From contig NZ_CADIJL010000002.1 of the NCBI RefSeq assembly GCF_902859695.1, positions 310,001 through 374,000 of the forward strand: a stretch of DNA of 64,000 bases, written 5' to 3'. The DNA comes from Achromobacter ruhlandii. GTDB lineage: Bacteria; Pseudomonadota; Gammaproteobacteria; Burkholderiales; Burkholderiaceae_B. The notes beneath the pieces are model-generated. The model was not told where the DNA came from and searched no databases. It worked only from the letters and a program-made list of their open reading frames with translations. Shown in pieces: positions 1 through 8,875 of the stretch. Positions within the stretch are counted from its first letter, which is position 1, and the number at the start of each line of letters is the position of its first letter. The translations under genes and the position numbers were made by a program.

Positions 1-1
1 A

Positions 2-30
2 TGCGTTCCTGCAGTGAATGCCGGAACGCA
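2..30. repeat. Short inverted repeat at the window edge
   Basis: TGCGTTCC at 2-9 and GGAACGCA at 23-30 form a perfect 8-bp stem with a 13-nt loop. It lies just downstream of the minus-strand ParA-like gene and could be its terminator, although no clear U-tract follows. What lies to the left is outside the window. Confidence 0.4.
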
Positions 31-73
31 CCGCGCAGTGATAAATTTGAAAATTTCCTACAGAAAGCAAGAG

Positions 74-1144
74 TTAATCAATGTACTCGATTAATTCCTT
101 GAGTGCCTGTATGCATTCACTTACTCGATCCGCATTGACTTTGACATTTTGTCCGTGAACCTCGTAGTACCCTTGCTCCATGGCTGAAAGTGGTCTTCCC
201 AGATGTGCAGATACAACGCCCGCTGTATTAAAGTCACGCAAAGCAACGGCGAAATGGTCGCGAAAATCCGTTAGAGACTTAAGGGGGGTAGGTGTCGCGG
301 TGAAATACGTCGGATGGGTATTGAATGCGGCAAATAGTGTGTCAGCTGTGGCGTCGGAAAGGGCCTTAAACGCAGTGGCTGCGCCATCGTATTGCGTTAG
401 ACGATTGCCAACTATGACATGAATTTCGGGTACGGCAAGGCCATGTTTTTGTGCCTGCGCTGCATAGGTCCAGGTTCCATAAATGGGGTGTGGAGGAATC
501 TGCCCATGTAGTAGGATGAACATCGCATTTGTTGCTACGCGAGATGAGTCGTCCGCATTAACTGGCGTTATTAGCCGTTGTGCTGCTGATACCGCAAGCT
601 CCGTATAGATGGAGAAGCTTGGATTTGTATCGATAAAGATCATCCATTCTTCATCGTCAGGAGAAGAAATATTATTAATAAAGTTCCAGAAAATCTGGTG
701 AACCCACTTCCATGGCTGGGTTGCAGGAGTCAGTGCTGGTGCCGCAGACGCAGCGGAAATAGCGGGCGCCATCGGCTCTAGGTTGCCGTCGCCACAAAGG
801 AGAAACAAATTATCAGGCATAAATTCGTTATAGGCTCGAGCGCCAACGACGAATTTCCACGGGTCGGGCAAGGGGGCGCCGGCACCCCCCGCGATCACTG
901 TGCTTAAGTAGCCCACTACGGTTTTGGGAGTCGCCTCCATGCATAAGTTAAGAACGCTCTGCTCGCCTTGGACTCCGCCCCCCAATAGCATCATGCTCGA
1001 ATTTGATTGCGGGCATAGGTCAATCACCAGCACATTCACGTCAGGATGTTCTTCTGCATAGCGTGAGGCTAGATGGAAGGTAATGGTGCTCTTACCCACT
1101 CCTCCCTTATTGTTCCAAATTGCATAGCTTCTCAGAAGCGCCAT
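74..1144 (-). CDS. ParA/MinD-like ATPase, orphan
   Basis: A 356-aa P-loop ATPase of the ParA/Soj/MinD type. The deviant Walker A motif KGGVGKST with its signature lysine is at residues 13-20, and the A'-motif (VLVIDLCPQ) at about 40-48. Family members bind ATP, dimerise and position DNA or protein cargo. No parB gene or parS-like repeats are visible on the downstream side (1145 onward), and what lies to the left of coordinate 1 cannot be seen. The gene is clearly AT-richer than the native genes that follow and probably belongs to an acquired segment continuing leftwards. Its length exceeds a minimal ParA (about 250-300 aa), and the C-terminal third is not recognised. The cargo is unknown. Confidence 0.8.
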   Translation of the reverse strand: MALLRSYAIWNNKGGVGKSTITFHLASRYAEEHPDVNVLVIDLCPQSNSSMMLLGGGVQGEQSVLNLCMEATPKTVVGYLSTVIAGGAGAPLPDPWKFVVGARAYNEFMPDNLFLLCGDGNLEPMAPAISAASAAPALTPATQPWKWVHQIFWNFINNISSPDDEEWMIFIDTNPSFSIYTELAVSAAQRLITPVNADDSSRVATNAMFILLHGQIPPHPIYGTWTYAAQAQKHGLAVPEIHVIVGNRLTQYDGAATAFKALSDATADTLFAAFNTHPTYFTATPTPLKSLTDFRDHFAVALRDFNTAGVVSAHLGRPLSAMEQGYYEVHGQNVKVNADRVSECIQALKELIEYID

Positions 1145-1208
1145 TTTATCTCCCTAATCGTCACAAGATCTGTCGTAAGTCTACAGCAGCTTTCAATGAT
1201 GAGAGAAT

Positions 1209-2216
1209 TTAATCAGCATAGGGTGGGCTGGGAGAATCGTTGACCTCGCGCTTGAATTCTCCAGGCCCCATCCCAAATTCCCTCCGGAACGCCGCCGCGA
1301 AGTGGCTGGGATTCGAATACCCCATATCGAACGCTACCTCCATCACCGTCACCTTGCCCGCCCGCAGCCGGTGCTGCGCCTCGCGCATCCGCGCCTGCTG
1401 GAACAAGCCGTAGACGCTGTGCCCGAACAACTCGCGAAAGCCGCGCTTGATGCGCATGGCGCTCAAACCCGTCTCCGCGGCCATCTGCGCCAGCGTGGGC
1501 GGGTGGGCGAGGTCGGCCAGCAGATAGTCGCGCGCCGCCATCAGGCGTTGCCGTTGCGGCGTGACGGCATTGGTCCGGCGAGTGTCCGCGTGGCCGGCCT
1601 CGAGAAACAGGCCCGTGAGCATCATGGCCTGCGCTTCGCGGATCAGCCGTGCGCCGGGGGGGGCGCAGGCGGGCGTGCGCAGGTGCTTCAACTCGCGGCT
1701 GATGGCCAGCGCGGCTTGATGCAGCTTTTCGCCGCGGTAGCCGGTGCGAAAGTAACTGCCGGAGTCCAGTGAGCGCCGCAGCGCCGCGTCCTCTTCGTCC
1801 TCGATCCACGTGCGCAGCACGTCCGGTCGCAGCGCAACGGTCAGGCTCTCGCATACCCCATGTTGGGCAAAGTGTCCACGGCGATCTGGCGTGTAGTACA
1901 AGCAGCCCGACGTTTCCCTGATGGCCTCGCCCTGTCCGGCGACGCCGCCTTCCAGCCAGCAATCGGTCTTGCCGCGCAATTGGTACGACAGCAATACGCG
2001 GTCGCCGTCGTCACGCGTGTGCACGGTGAAGGGCTGCTCGAATGCGCTTTGCCAATGGCACAGCTCGATGCCCTCCGCCACTTCCGCGTACACCAACCGA
2101 TGTCGTTGTCCTGACAGGTAGTGCGCCAGGAAGTCCGTGTCGAACATCGAGGACGTGGGCACATCGGGCAGGGAGGAAATGGCGCCGTGGCGCGGCGCGT
2201 CGGGATGGGTCTTCAT
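1209..2216 (-). CDS. AraC-family regulator of the siderophore receptor (PchR-like)
   Basis: A 335-aa protein with a C-terminal AraC/XylS DNA-binding domain: two helix-turn-helix units around residues 235-330, including AQMAAETGLSAMRIKRGFRE and the second-helix signature MGYSNPSHFAAAFRREFG. The N-terminal half would be the ligand-sensing part. The ATG at 2216 (MKTHPD) is chosen over an upstream reading frame that would run into the divergent receptor gene. Divergence from a TonB-dependent siderophore receptor is the classic layout of PchR/AlcR-type activators that sense the ferric siderophore. The role is inferred from that context. Confidence 0.85.
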   Translation of the reverse strand: MKTHPDAPRHGAISSLPDVPTSSMFDTDFLAHYLSGQRHRLVYAEVAEGIELCHWQSAFEQPFTVHTRDDGDRVLLSYQLRGKTDCWLEGGVAGQGEAIRETSGCLYYTPDRRGHFAQHGVCESLTVALRPDVLRTWIEDEEDAALRRSLDSGSYFRTGYRGEKLHQAALAISRELKHLRTPACAPPGARLIREAQAMMLTGLFLEAGHADTRRTNAVTPQRQRLMAARDYLLADLAHPPTLAQMAAETGLSAMRIKRGFRELFGHSVYGLFQQARMREAQHRLRAGKVTVMEVAFDMGYSNPSHFAAAFRREFGMGPGEFKREVNDSPSPPYAD

Positions 2217-2383
2217 GAAGCGATGCCGGGGGACCCGTTTCGGGGGTGACGACCCGATCCGGGTAGTTAAAGGAATGAGACGCAATATTAAATGGAGCGG
2301 CTTCCAAGCAATGCCCATACATCGCGCCCGGCGACACGCGCCGGGTCTCGGGATGCATGCCATCAAACAAACGGACCACGCTC
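2217..2383. promoter_or_regulatory. Divergent AraC / TonB-receptor promoter region
   Basis: A 167-bp region between the AraC gene and the receptor start at 2384 that must hold both promoters. An AT-rich patch at about 2261-2292 stands out from the GC-rich surroundings and is the likely promoter or operator core. No convincing full Fur box was identified by eye. Confidence 0.4.
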
Positions 2384-4561
2384 ATGATCTTCCAATCCCG
2401 CGCCAGATGCGCATCGCCCCGGGTTCTTACCGTCGGATTTCATTTGCTGCTGCTGGCCTGGACCCAGCCCGGCGCGGCGCAGGCGGCCGCAGCGGCCAAG
2501 GCGGGGGACGCGCCCACCTTGCCGTCCGTCGAGGTCGTCGGCATCCCGCAGGACGACGGCGTGGTGCCGCGTCGCTCCAGTGCCGCCACGCGCACCGACA
2601 CGCCCCTGATCGAGACGCCGCAGTCCCTCTCGGTGGTCACCCGCGAGCAGATGGACGCGCGCAACGTGCGTTCGGTCAACGAGGCCTTCCGCTACGCGCC
2701 CGGCGTCGCCACAGAATCCTGGGGCGCCGTCACCGCCTATGACGACATGAGCATCCGCGGCTTCAGCACGGGCAACGGGCCCGTCGACACCTTCCTGGAC
2801 GGCATGCGCCTGAACCGCGGCGTCGTCTTCGGCGGCCAGCAGGTCGATCCTTTCCTGCTCGAACGCATGGAAGTGCTGCGCGGTCCCGCCTCGGTGCTGT
2901 ACGGCACCTCCACGCCCGGCGGCGTCATTGCGCTGACCAGCAAGTTGCCGCGCGAAGACGCCGTGCGCCTCATTGAGCTTGAGGGCGGCACCAGCCGCTA
3001 CCGTCGCGGCTCGTTCGACCTGGGCGGCAAGGCCGACGAACGCGGCTCGCTGCTGTTCCGGGTCGTCGGCACCGCCATGAACAGCGATGGCCAACTGGAC
3101 GGCACCTGGCTGCGCCGCCGCGCGGTCGCGCCCTCGCTGACCTGGCAACCCAGCGCTGCCACCCGCTTGACGCTGTACGCGCGCTACCAGGACGATCCCG
3201 GCCTGGGCATGATCTCGTCGGTGCCGGGCATCGGCAGCGTACTGCCCAACCCCCATGGCCAACTGCCGCCCCGCTTCAACGTGGGCGAGCCGGGCTACGA
3301 CACGTTCGCGCGCACCATCCGCGCCGTGGGCTACCAGTTCGACCAGAAGCTGGCGGGCGACTGGTCGATGAGCCTGAACGGCCGCTACACCCGCGTCGAC
3401 AGCGACTATGACGCCGTGGTCCTGGCCGCCTTGCAACCGGACCTGCGCACCATCGACCGCCAGGTGCTCGGTTCCACCGAGCGCTACGACAGCTTCACCC
3501 TGGACAACCAGTTGAAAGGCCGCTTCGCCACCGGCGCCGCGCGCCACGAACTGCTGGCCGGCCTGGTGTGGGAGCAGATGCGCGGCGACGGCGACTACCG
3601 CACGACCTACAACGGCACCAAGCTGGACCTCTACAACCCCGTCTACGGCGCGCCGCAGCCCGTCCCGCCCACGGTCATGGACAAAGGCATGCGCTCGACG
3701 CTGACCGGCCTTTACGTGCAGGACCAGGTCGCGCTGGGCAACTGGCACACCACCGTCGGCGTGCGCCAGGACTGGTCGACCATCGATTCCACCGACAGGC
3801 TCTGGCACAGCGGCTTCACGCAGAAGGACCAGGCAACCACCGTGCGCGTCGGCACGCTGTATCGCTTCGGCAATGGCCTGGCGCCGTATGCCACCTACGC
3901 GCAGTCCTTCGAGCCCGTGAACAGCCTGTCCGCCAGCGGCGAGCCGTTCAAGCCGACCCGGGGTGAGTTGTTCGAGACCGGCCTCAAGTACCAGCCGGAG
4001 AACTGGGACGCCCTGTTCTCCGCGGCGATCTACCACCTGACCCAGACCAACGTGCTGAGCGCCGACCCCGCCAACCCGCGCCTATCCGTGCAGTCGGGCG
4101 AGGTCCGCTCGCGCGGGCTGGAGCTGGAAGCGCATGCGCGGCTGTCGCCGCAGTGGAGCGTGATCGCGGCCTATACGTGGCAGAACGTCGAATACACCAA
4201 AGGCAATGCCAACGAAGTGGGCAGGACGCCGTCGCGCGTGCCGACGCGCTTTGGCGGCGTCTGGCTGGCGTGGGAGGCGCCCTCCGGCCTGGGCGCGGCG
4301 CTGGGGGTTCGGCATAACGGGGGAAGCTGGGGCGGGTACCAGACGTTGCAGGATTTCCGCGTGCCGGGATACACCTTGGTGGATGCGCAACTGCATTACG
4401 ACCTGGGGCGGCAGGTGCCCAGCTTGAAAGGGACGAAGGTGCAGTTGAGTGTGTCGAACTTGACGGACAAGCGGTATAGCGGGGGATGCTATGACCTGGA
4501 TAACGGCTGCTTCGCGGGGGCGGGAAGGGTGGTCAGTTTGAAGGTGGGGTATCAGTGGTGA
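2384..4561 (+). CDS. TonB-dependent siderophore receptor
   Basis: A 725-aa outer-membrane ferric-siderophore receptor of the FhuA/FpvA type. From the ATG at 2384 (MIFQSR) it has a signal peptide ending around AQA. A plug domain follows (TPLIETPQSLSVVTREQM, then the conserved VEVLRGPASVLYG-like segment), then a 22-strand-type beta barrel with the usual C-terminal aromatic residue (YQW). There is no extended N-terminal signalling (STN) domain, so it should be a plain transporter and not a transducer to an ECF sigma factor. An alternative ATG at 2357 adds nine polar residues before the signal peptide. Regulation is presumably by the divergent AraC protein plus iron. The siderophore is not predictable from sequence alone. 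Confidence 0.93.
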   Translation: MIFQSRARCASPRVLTVGFHLLLLAWTQPGAAQAAAAAKAGDAPTLPSVEVVGIPQDDGVVPRRSSAATRTDTPLIETPQSLSVVTREQMDARNVRSVNEAFRYAPGVATESWGAVTAYDDMSIRGFSTGNGPVDTFLDGMRLNRGVVFGGQQVDPFLLERMEVLRGPASVLYGTSTPGGVIALTSKLPREDAVRLIELEGGTSRYRRGSFDLGGKADERGSLLFRVVGTAMNSDGQLDGTWLRRRAVAPSLTWQPSAATRLTLYARYQDDPGLGMISSVPGIGSVLPNPHGQLPPRFNVGEPGYDTFARTIRAVGYQFDQKLAGDWSMSLNGRYTRVDSDYDAVVLAALQPDLRTIDRQVLGSTERYDSFTLDNQLKGRFATGAARHELLAGLVWEQMRGDGDYRTTYNGTKLDLYNPVYGAPQPVPPTVMDKGMRSTLTGLYVQDQVALGNWHTTVGVRQDWSTIDSTDRLWHSGFTQKDQATTVRVGTLYRFGNGLAPYATYAQSFEPVNSLSASGEPFKPTRGELFETGLKYQPENWDALFSAAIYHLTQTNVLSADPANPRLSVQSGEVRSRGLELEAHARLSPQWSVIAAYTWQNVEYTKGNANEVGRTPSRVPTRFGGVWLAWEAPSGLGAALGVRHNGGSWGGYQTLQDFRVPGYTLVDAQLHYDLGRQVPSLKGTKVQLSVSNLTDKRYSGGCYDLDNGCFAGAGRVVSLKVGYQW

Positions 4562-4659
4562 GGCGGGCGGATTGATGGCGGGGCGGGCGCGTCGGTGGGC
4601 AGCCCGCATCCCCGGCTATTGAAGCCATGACGCAGGGCTGGGGGCGTGCGCTCATGCAG

Positions 4660-5532
4660 CTATGTCGTTGCCGCGATGTTGGAATGCCGTAGTTTGGCTC
4701 GCAGCTTGGCTTCCAATTCACCCAGGCCGATATTGCCGCAGCCCACCAGCGTCAGGTCTTGCAGGGCGGGTAGCGCCTCCAGGGTATTGATATCGGTGAT
4801 CCGCTTGCAATACTGGATATTCAGTTGCTCCAGCGCCGGCAGGGCGGCAATCGGGCCAATGGTTTCCAACAGGCCTTGATTCTTGAGCCGCAATGAACGC
4901 AGTCCGGAAAGCTGTTCGATTCCCGCCAGCGTTTTCAAGGAGCGCCCCGCCATCAGGCCCAGCGATAACAGGGGCAACGCCGCGATGCGGTGAAACAGCG
5001 ATTCATCGAACGGGACATTGAACAGATTCAATTCCTGCAGCGGCAGCCGCAAGGCCTGATCTAGCAGTTTGCCGGGTTTGTCCGGCAACATCGACAGCGA
5101 CTTCAGCGCCGGAAAATCCTCCGCCTTGAACCGCATCGGAACGTTGACCTCCAGCGACTCCAACTGCGGCATCGGCCCGGCCGACCAGGTATATGACCCC
5201 GGGCAATCAAAAATCGACAGATGCCGCAGGCTGGCCGGCAGCATCTCGGCGCGCAGGGTCTTGACGACCGAGGCCTGGATATTGCCGGGTCCGATGGACA
5301 GATGCGTCAGGGCGGGTAGTCGGGAGATTAAGTCCGGCAGTTCCAGCACCGGGTCCAAAGGTGGCGCCCATAGATGGACGTATTCGATCGTCGCCAGCGT
5401 GGCCGGGTCCGGCGGCGCATCGTAGAAAAGCACTTGATCCGAGCCATGCGCCTGCGTGGCCTGGCGGCTGTGCATCAACAGCCATCGCTTGTCGCGGCCG
5501 GGTTGGGGCGTTGAAAACGAAACTGGCGACAT
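4660..5532 (-). CDS. Leucine-rich-repeat protein
   Basis: A 290-aa protein without a signal peptide. From about residue 70 onward it shows repeated LRR-like units of the form LxxLxLxx (for example LPALTHLSIGPGN, LSGLRSLRLKNQ, LPALEQLNIQYCK, LPALQDLTLVGCG). It is likely a cytoplasmic solenoid that mediates protein-protein contacts. The start is ATG 5532 (MSPVSF). A second, longer LRR-like protein sits at 61048-62256. The next gene upstream (5700-7667, same strand) is another repeat-type scaffold, separated from this one by a strong hairpin. No catalytic motif is seen and no function is claimed. Confidence 0.75.
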   Translation of the reverse strand: MSPVSFSTPQPGRDKRWLLMHSRQATQAHGSDQVLFYDAPPDPATLATIEYVHLWAPPLDPVLELPDLISRLPALTHLSIGPGNIQASVVKTLRAEMLPASLRHLSIFDCPGSYTWSAGPMPQLESLEVNVPMRFKAEDFPALKSLSMLPDKPGKLLDQALRLPLQELNLFNVPFDESLFHRIAALPLLSLGLMAGRSLKTLAGIEQLSGLRSLRLKNQGLLETIGPIAALPALEQLNIQYCKRITDINTLEALPALQDLTLVGCGNIGLGELEAKLRAKLRHSNIAATT

Positions 5533-5615
5533 ACGGGCTCCGGAGTCATTACGTCTGTCGGCAGCGCGAGCCTGGCGACAGCGGGACAGGCATGGTCGAG
5601 GGTAGAACAATAAAG

Positions 5616-5657
5616 CAGAACGGCAATGCCGGGCGAGCCGGATTGCCGTTCTGTTTT
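5616..5657 (-). terminator. Intrinsic terminator-like hairpin
   Basis: CAGAACGGCAAT (5616-5627) pairs perfectly with ATTGCCGTTCTG (5642-5653), a 12-bp stem. TTTT follows on the plus strand and CTTTATTG on the minus strand. It sits between two minus-strand genes and probably terminates the transcript of the repeat protein at 5700-7667. Confidence 0.7.
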
Positions 5658-5699
5658 GGCGGCGCCGTGAAAGGCGCTTCCGTTTTGCCGCCAGACAGT

Positions 5700-7667
5700 T
5701 TATTCAGCCGGCTTCGGCGGCAGATCCTCCGCCGTCACGCCGCCCCGTCCCAGATACGCCCCGAACACCGTGCCGATGGTCTTGACCAGACTGTGCGAGT
5801 TCATCACCTCGCCATGGATCTCGTCGATACCCTCGTCGTCCGGTTGTAGCTTGCTGGCGTGCCCCACCCATTCGATGGCGGCAAAGCGGTTCTTCTTGGC
5901 GCCGTGACCGCGCGCATAGGCCAATCCGATTTCGGCGCTCGCGCGGGCGGCGCGCCAGTCGTCGTCTTCGTCGACCAGCGGCCGCAGATACTCGCGCACG
6001 CCGCTCTGTTTTTCCGCGTCGGTGCCGTGGTCGCGCAGCAGCACCCCGATGCGCAAGCGCGCCAGACCGTCGGCGCGCGGTTCCTCGCGCGACTCCTGTA
6101 GCAGCCGCAATACCGTCTCGACATTCTCGCGGCGCGAGAAATCCATCTTGCCGTCGAACAGGTGCCGATGCGCCATGTTGTACTTGGCCAGCGGCGAACC
6201 ATCGTCCACCGCGCGTTGCAGCCATTCGTCGCGCACCGCCTCGTCCAGATAATGGTCGGGCGTGTTGTCGCGGAAGCCGCGGTGAATGTCGTACATGCTG
6301 CTGGCCGCGTCGGGAAAACGCCGATCCGCCAACTGGCGTGTCAGGAAATAACCTTCCTCGTGCGCGCCGCCATCCCACAGCATCGCGGCGGCCGCCAGCA
6401 CATTGAAACTGTCGTCCGTCTGGTCGCGACCGAGTTCGGCGGCGCGATCCAGCAGTTGTTGCGCCTTGGCCGGATCCTTTTCAAACCCCCACAGCCCGAA
6501 CTGATGCGCCACCGCCACCAACCCCTGCGGGGTCGCCAACTGGTCCCAGCCGCTCATGCGTTCCAGCACGCGCTTGAACGCGCCGTCGTCGTCCGGGATG
6601 TGGTGAATCAGCGTCACGTGCGCGAAACTGCGGAATGGCCCGTCCACTTCGCCAAAATACATATTCCCCGGGAATGCCGCCACGCTCTGCGCGTGCAGCG
6701 CACGGGCACGCGCATGGTCGCCCAGTGAATAACTGACGAAATTCGCGAACCGACCGAGCGCCTCGCCGCGTTCCTGGGGCCGCACATCGCGTTGCAGGAA
6801 CGATTCGAAGGCCTGGCGATGGGCTTGCACAGCCTGCGTTTCTTCCGATTCCGGAAAATCGCTCAGCTCGTCCCACAGGCCGACCCAGCGGATCGCGTTG
6901 CGCTGCGGCTCCGTCAGCGTCTCGCACAGCGGGCCGCTGGCCAGGCCGTCGATATCCTCGTAACTGCCGCCCCAACGCGGTTGCAGATACTGCGCATATG
7001 CGATCAGCGTTTCCAGGTGGCCCGGGCGCAATTCCAATGCGCGCAGCAGCCAGTAATCCTTGCCCTGTTCCATTTCATGCTCGGCGCGCGGCGCGAGCCA
7101 TGCAGGCAGGGACTGCGGCGCCTGATCCGGTTGCAGGCGCGGCACGCCGTATTCCGCCAGATGCGCCAGCGCGGCGTCCATCAGCCCGGGTTCCTCGACA
7201 TCGTCGTGGGTAATGGTTTCCGGAGGATTGCCTTCGAACAACTGGCGCAGCCAATACGGCTCTTTGAAATGCGCCGCCATTTGCATCATGGTCACGCAGG
7301 CCGCGACGGGACGCGGCGACAGCGTCATGGCTTTCAATAGCGAGGCGGCGGCGGTTTCGCAGGCCAGGGCGGCGCCGATCCAGCGATCCTGCGTCACGCT
7401 GTCTGCCCAGCCAAAGCCGCGGATATCCGCGGCGCGGCCGAAGCAGAAGTTACCCAGGACCAGGTGGGCGTGATAGGAGTCGGGGCAGGCGGCGATCCAG
7501 GCCTGGAGGAAGTCAGCGGCCTGCGGGTAGGGGACGGTGCTGTAGTCGAAGAGGGTGCCGGAGAGGACGGCTTCGGAATAGGGCGAGTCCTCGGTGTCGG
7601 TGGCGGGCCAATCTTGCTGTTCCAGGTCAGCGTAGTAAGCGTCGATGTCGGCGAACGCACGAGACAT
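5700..7667 (-). CDS. DUF4034-like / Sel1-repeat solenoid protein
   Basis: A 655-aa protein with no signal peptide. The N-terminal third (FADIDAYYADLEQQ, then YHAHLVLGNFCFGRAADIRG) resembles DUF4034-type proteins. The remainder consists of helical TPR/Sel1-like repeats (FGLWGFEKDPAKAQQLLDRAAELG, LAKYNMAHRHLFDGKMD, IGLAYARGHGAKKNRFAAIEWV). Such solenoids usually act as scaffolds, and no enzyme motif is visible. The ATG at 7667 (MSRAF) is preferred to an upstream in-frame start at 7760. The gene borders the AT-rich segment beginning near 7.8 kb but itself has native codon usage. Confidence 0.7.
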   Translation of the reverse strand: MSRAFADIDAYYADLEQQDWPATDTEDSPYSEAVLSGTLFDYSTVPYPQAADFLQAWIAACPDSYHAHLVLGNFCFGRAADIRGFGWADSVTQDRWIGAALACETAAASLLKAMTLSPRPVAACVTMMQMAAHFKEPYWLRQLFEGNPPETITHDDVEEPGLMDAALAHLAEYGVPRLQPDQAPQSLPAWLAPRAEHEMEQGKDYWLLRALELRPGHLETLIAYAQYLQPRWGGSYEDIDGLASGPLCETLTEPQRNAIRWVGLWDELSDFPESEETQAVQAHRQAFESFLQRDVRPQERGEALGRFANFVSYSLGDHARARALHAQSVAAFPGNMYFGEVDGPFRSFAHVTLIHHIPDDDGAFKRVLERMSGWDQLATPQGLVAVAHQFGLWGFEKDPAKAQQLLDRAAELGRDQTDDSFNVLAAAAMLWDGGAHEEGYFLTRQLADRRFPDAASSMYDIHRGFRDNTPDHYLDEAVRDEWLQRAVDDGSPLAKYNMAHRHLFDGKMDFSRRENVETVLRLLQESREEPRADGLARLRIGVLLRDHGTDAEKQSGVREYLRPLVDEDDDWRAARASAEIGLAYARGHGAKKNRFAAIEWVGHASKLQPDDEGIDEIHGEVMNSHSLVKTIGTVFGAYLGRGGVTAEDLPPKPAE

Positions 7668-7883
7668 TGTTAGGGAGCGGATTTGGCGGCGGATTGACGC
7701 GATGTTAGGCAAAGGGCATCCAGAGAAGGCAGGGTTGGGATGTGGCGAATAATGCTTCAACTTGCGGACTGGGGCCAGCGAACAGGGTGACTAAAGACAA
7801 CTGTAGTTTCCAAATGTTATAAAACTGTGAGGCGGCGTTGCCTCGAGGCTCCTCTCGTTGAAATTTTTCTTAAGAGATAGATC

Positions 7884-8747
7884 GTGCTTGAAGATATTTC
7901 GTTTGCACAACCGATGTCGATTCGTGAAGCGGGCTATGACGAATACTGGCTCCAGGATCAAATATGGGGCAATCCCGCAACATTGGGCCTCGGAGACTTA
8001 GACGCGTTGAGTAAAGAACGGCGTCAGAATTCCGGCGGCAGGTTGGATATCTTGTTGAAGGATCCCCAGGACGATTCGATGTATGAAGTCGAAGTAATGT
8101 TGGGTGATACAGATGAGACTCACATAATTCGTACCATCGAGTACTGGGATAACGAAAAGCGTCGTTGGCCTCAGCGCCAGCATTATGCTGTATTGGTTGC
8201 TGAGAACATTACAAGGCGCTTTTTCAATGTGGTTCATATTTTAAGTCATTCGATACCGATCATAGCAATCCAAGTTGCGCTCATTGATGTGGGAGGAAAG
8301 AAAGCGCTTCACTTTACAAAGGTTCTTGATACTTTTGAAGAGGTTGATGACGGAACGGAGGAACAAGAAGTCGAGGTTAATCGCGATTTTTGGAATAAAA
8401 AGGCGAAATGGACGGCTGAGACGGCTGACTTTTTGATGGAAGTCGTGGGCTCCGCATTACCAGAGCCGAAGATTAGCTACGTAAAAAATTACGTGTCAAT
8501 TAGCGTTGGTAGAAATAACTACTTCTGGCTGCACAAGCGGAGTGGCAATAAGTCTTTGCTGGGATTTAGAATTGCTCCCCATTTGGCGGATGAGGCGCAG
8601 AAATTGCTTGATGATGCCACTATATCTTTTACGCGAAAGCCTAAATCGTTTTTGATTACAACAGATATGGCGGCTATCGGTGCAAATACGGAGATCTATT
8701 CACGGTTAGCTGGTCTGGTTCGGAGAACGTGGGAAAAGACAGCCTGA
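7884..8747 (+). CDS. Putative PD-(D/E)XK nuclease-like protein, defence-associated candidate
   Basis: A 287-aa protein starting with GTG at 7884. The segment around residues 51-70 (GGRLDILLKD ... MYEVEVML) has the shape of a PD-(D/E)XK core: Asp55, then Glu68-Val-Glu70 on the following beta-strand, with Glu replacing the usual Lys. It is followed by a helix with conserved HIIRTIEYWD. Comparable N-terminal folds occur in DUF4268-like proteins. The C-terminal half (WTAETADFLMEVVGSALPEPKISYVKNYVSISV) is a separate domain not assigned. AT-rich composition differs sharply from the flanks. It is followed in the same direction by a TIGR04141/DUF6119 gene after about 130 bp. Nuclease activity is a motif-level inference. 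Confidence 0.6.
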   Translation: MLEDISFAQPMSIREAGYDEYWLQDQIWGNPATLGLGDLDALSKERRQNSGGRLDILLKDPQDDSMYEVEVMLGDTDETHIIRTIEYWDNEKRRWPQRQHYAVLVAENITRRFFNVVHILSHSIPIIAIQVALIDVGGKKALHFTKVLDTFEEVDDGTEEQEVEVNRDFWNKKAKWTAETADFLMEVVGSALPEPKISYVKNYVSISVGRNNYFWLHKRSGNKSLLGFRIAPHLADEAQKLLDDATISFTRKPKSFLITTDMAAIGANTEIYSRLAGLVRRTWEKTA

Positions 8748-8875
8748 ACTCCCCTAAGTTTCAGGGTGTTTGGAGATGAGGTGCTAGGTGAAAGATGTTC
8801 GACATGAATAGTTGTCCTTGCGTCTAGATGCTGCTGTTTTTATTTGTCGCAATGGTCGTTTCTGAAAAGGCGGGA

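Noticed and set aside
2217-2356. Fur box upstream of the TonB receptor
   Set aside because: An AT-rich patch is present, but it does not match the 19-bp Fur consensus well enough to call by eye.
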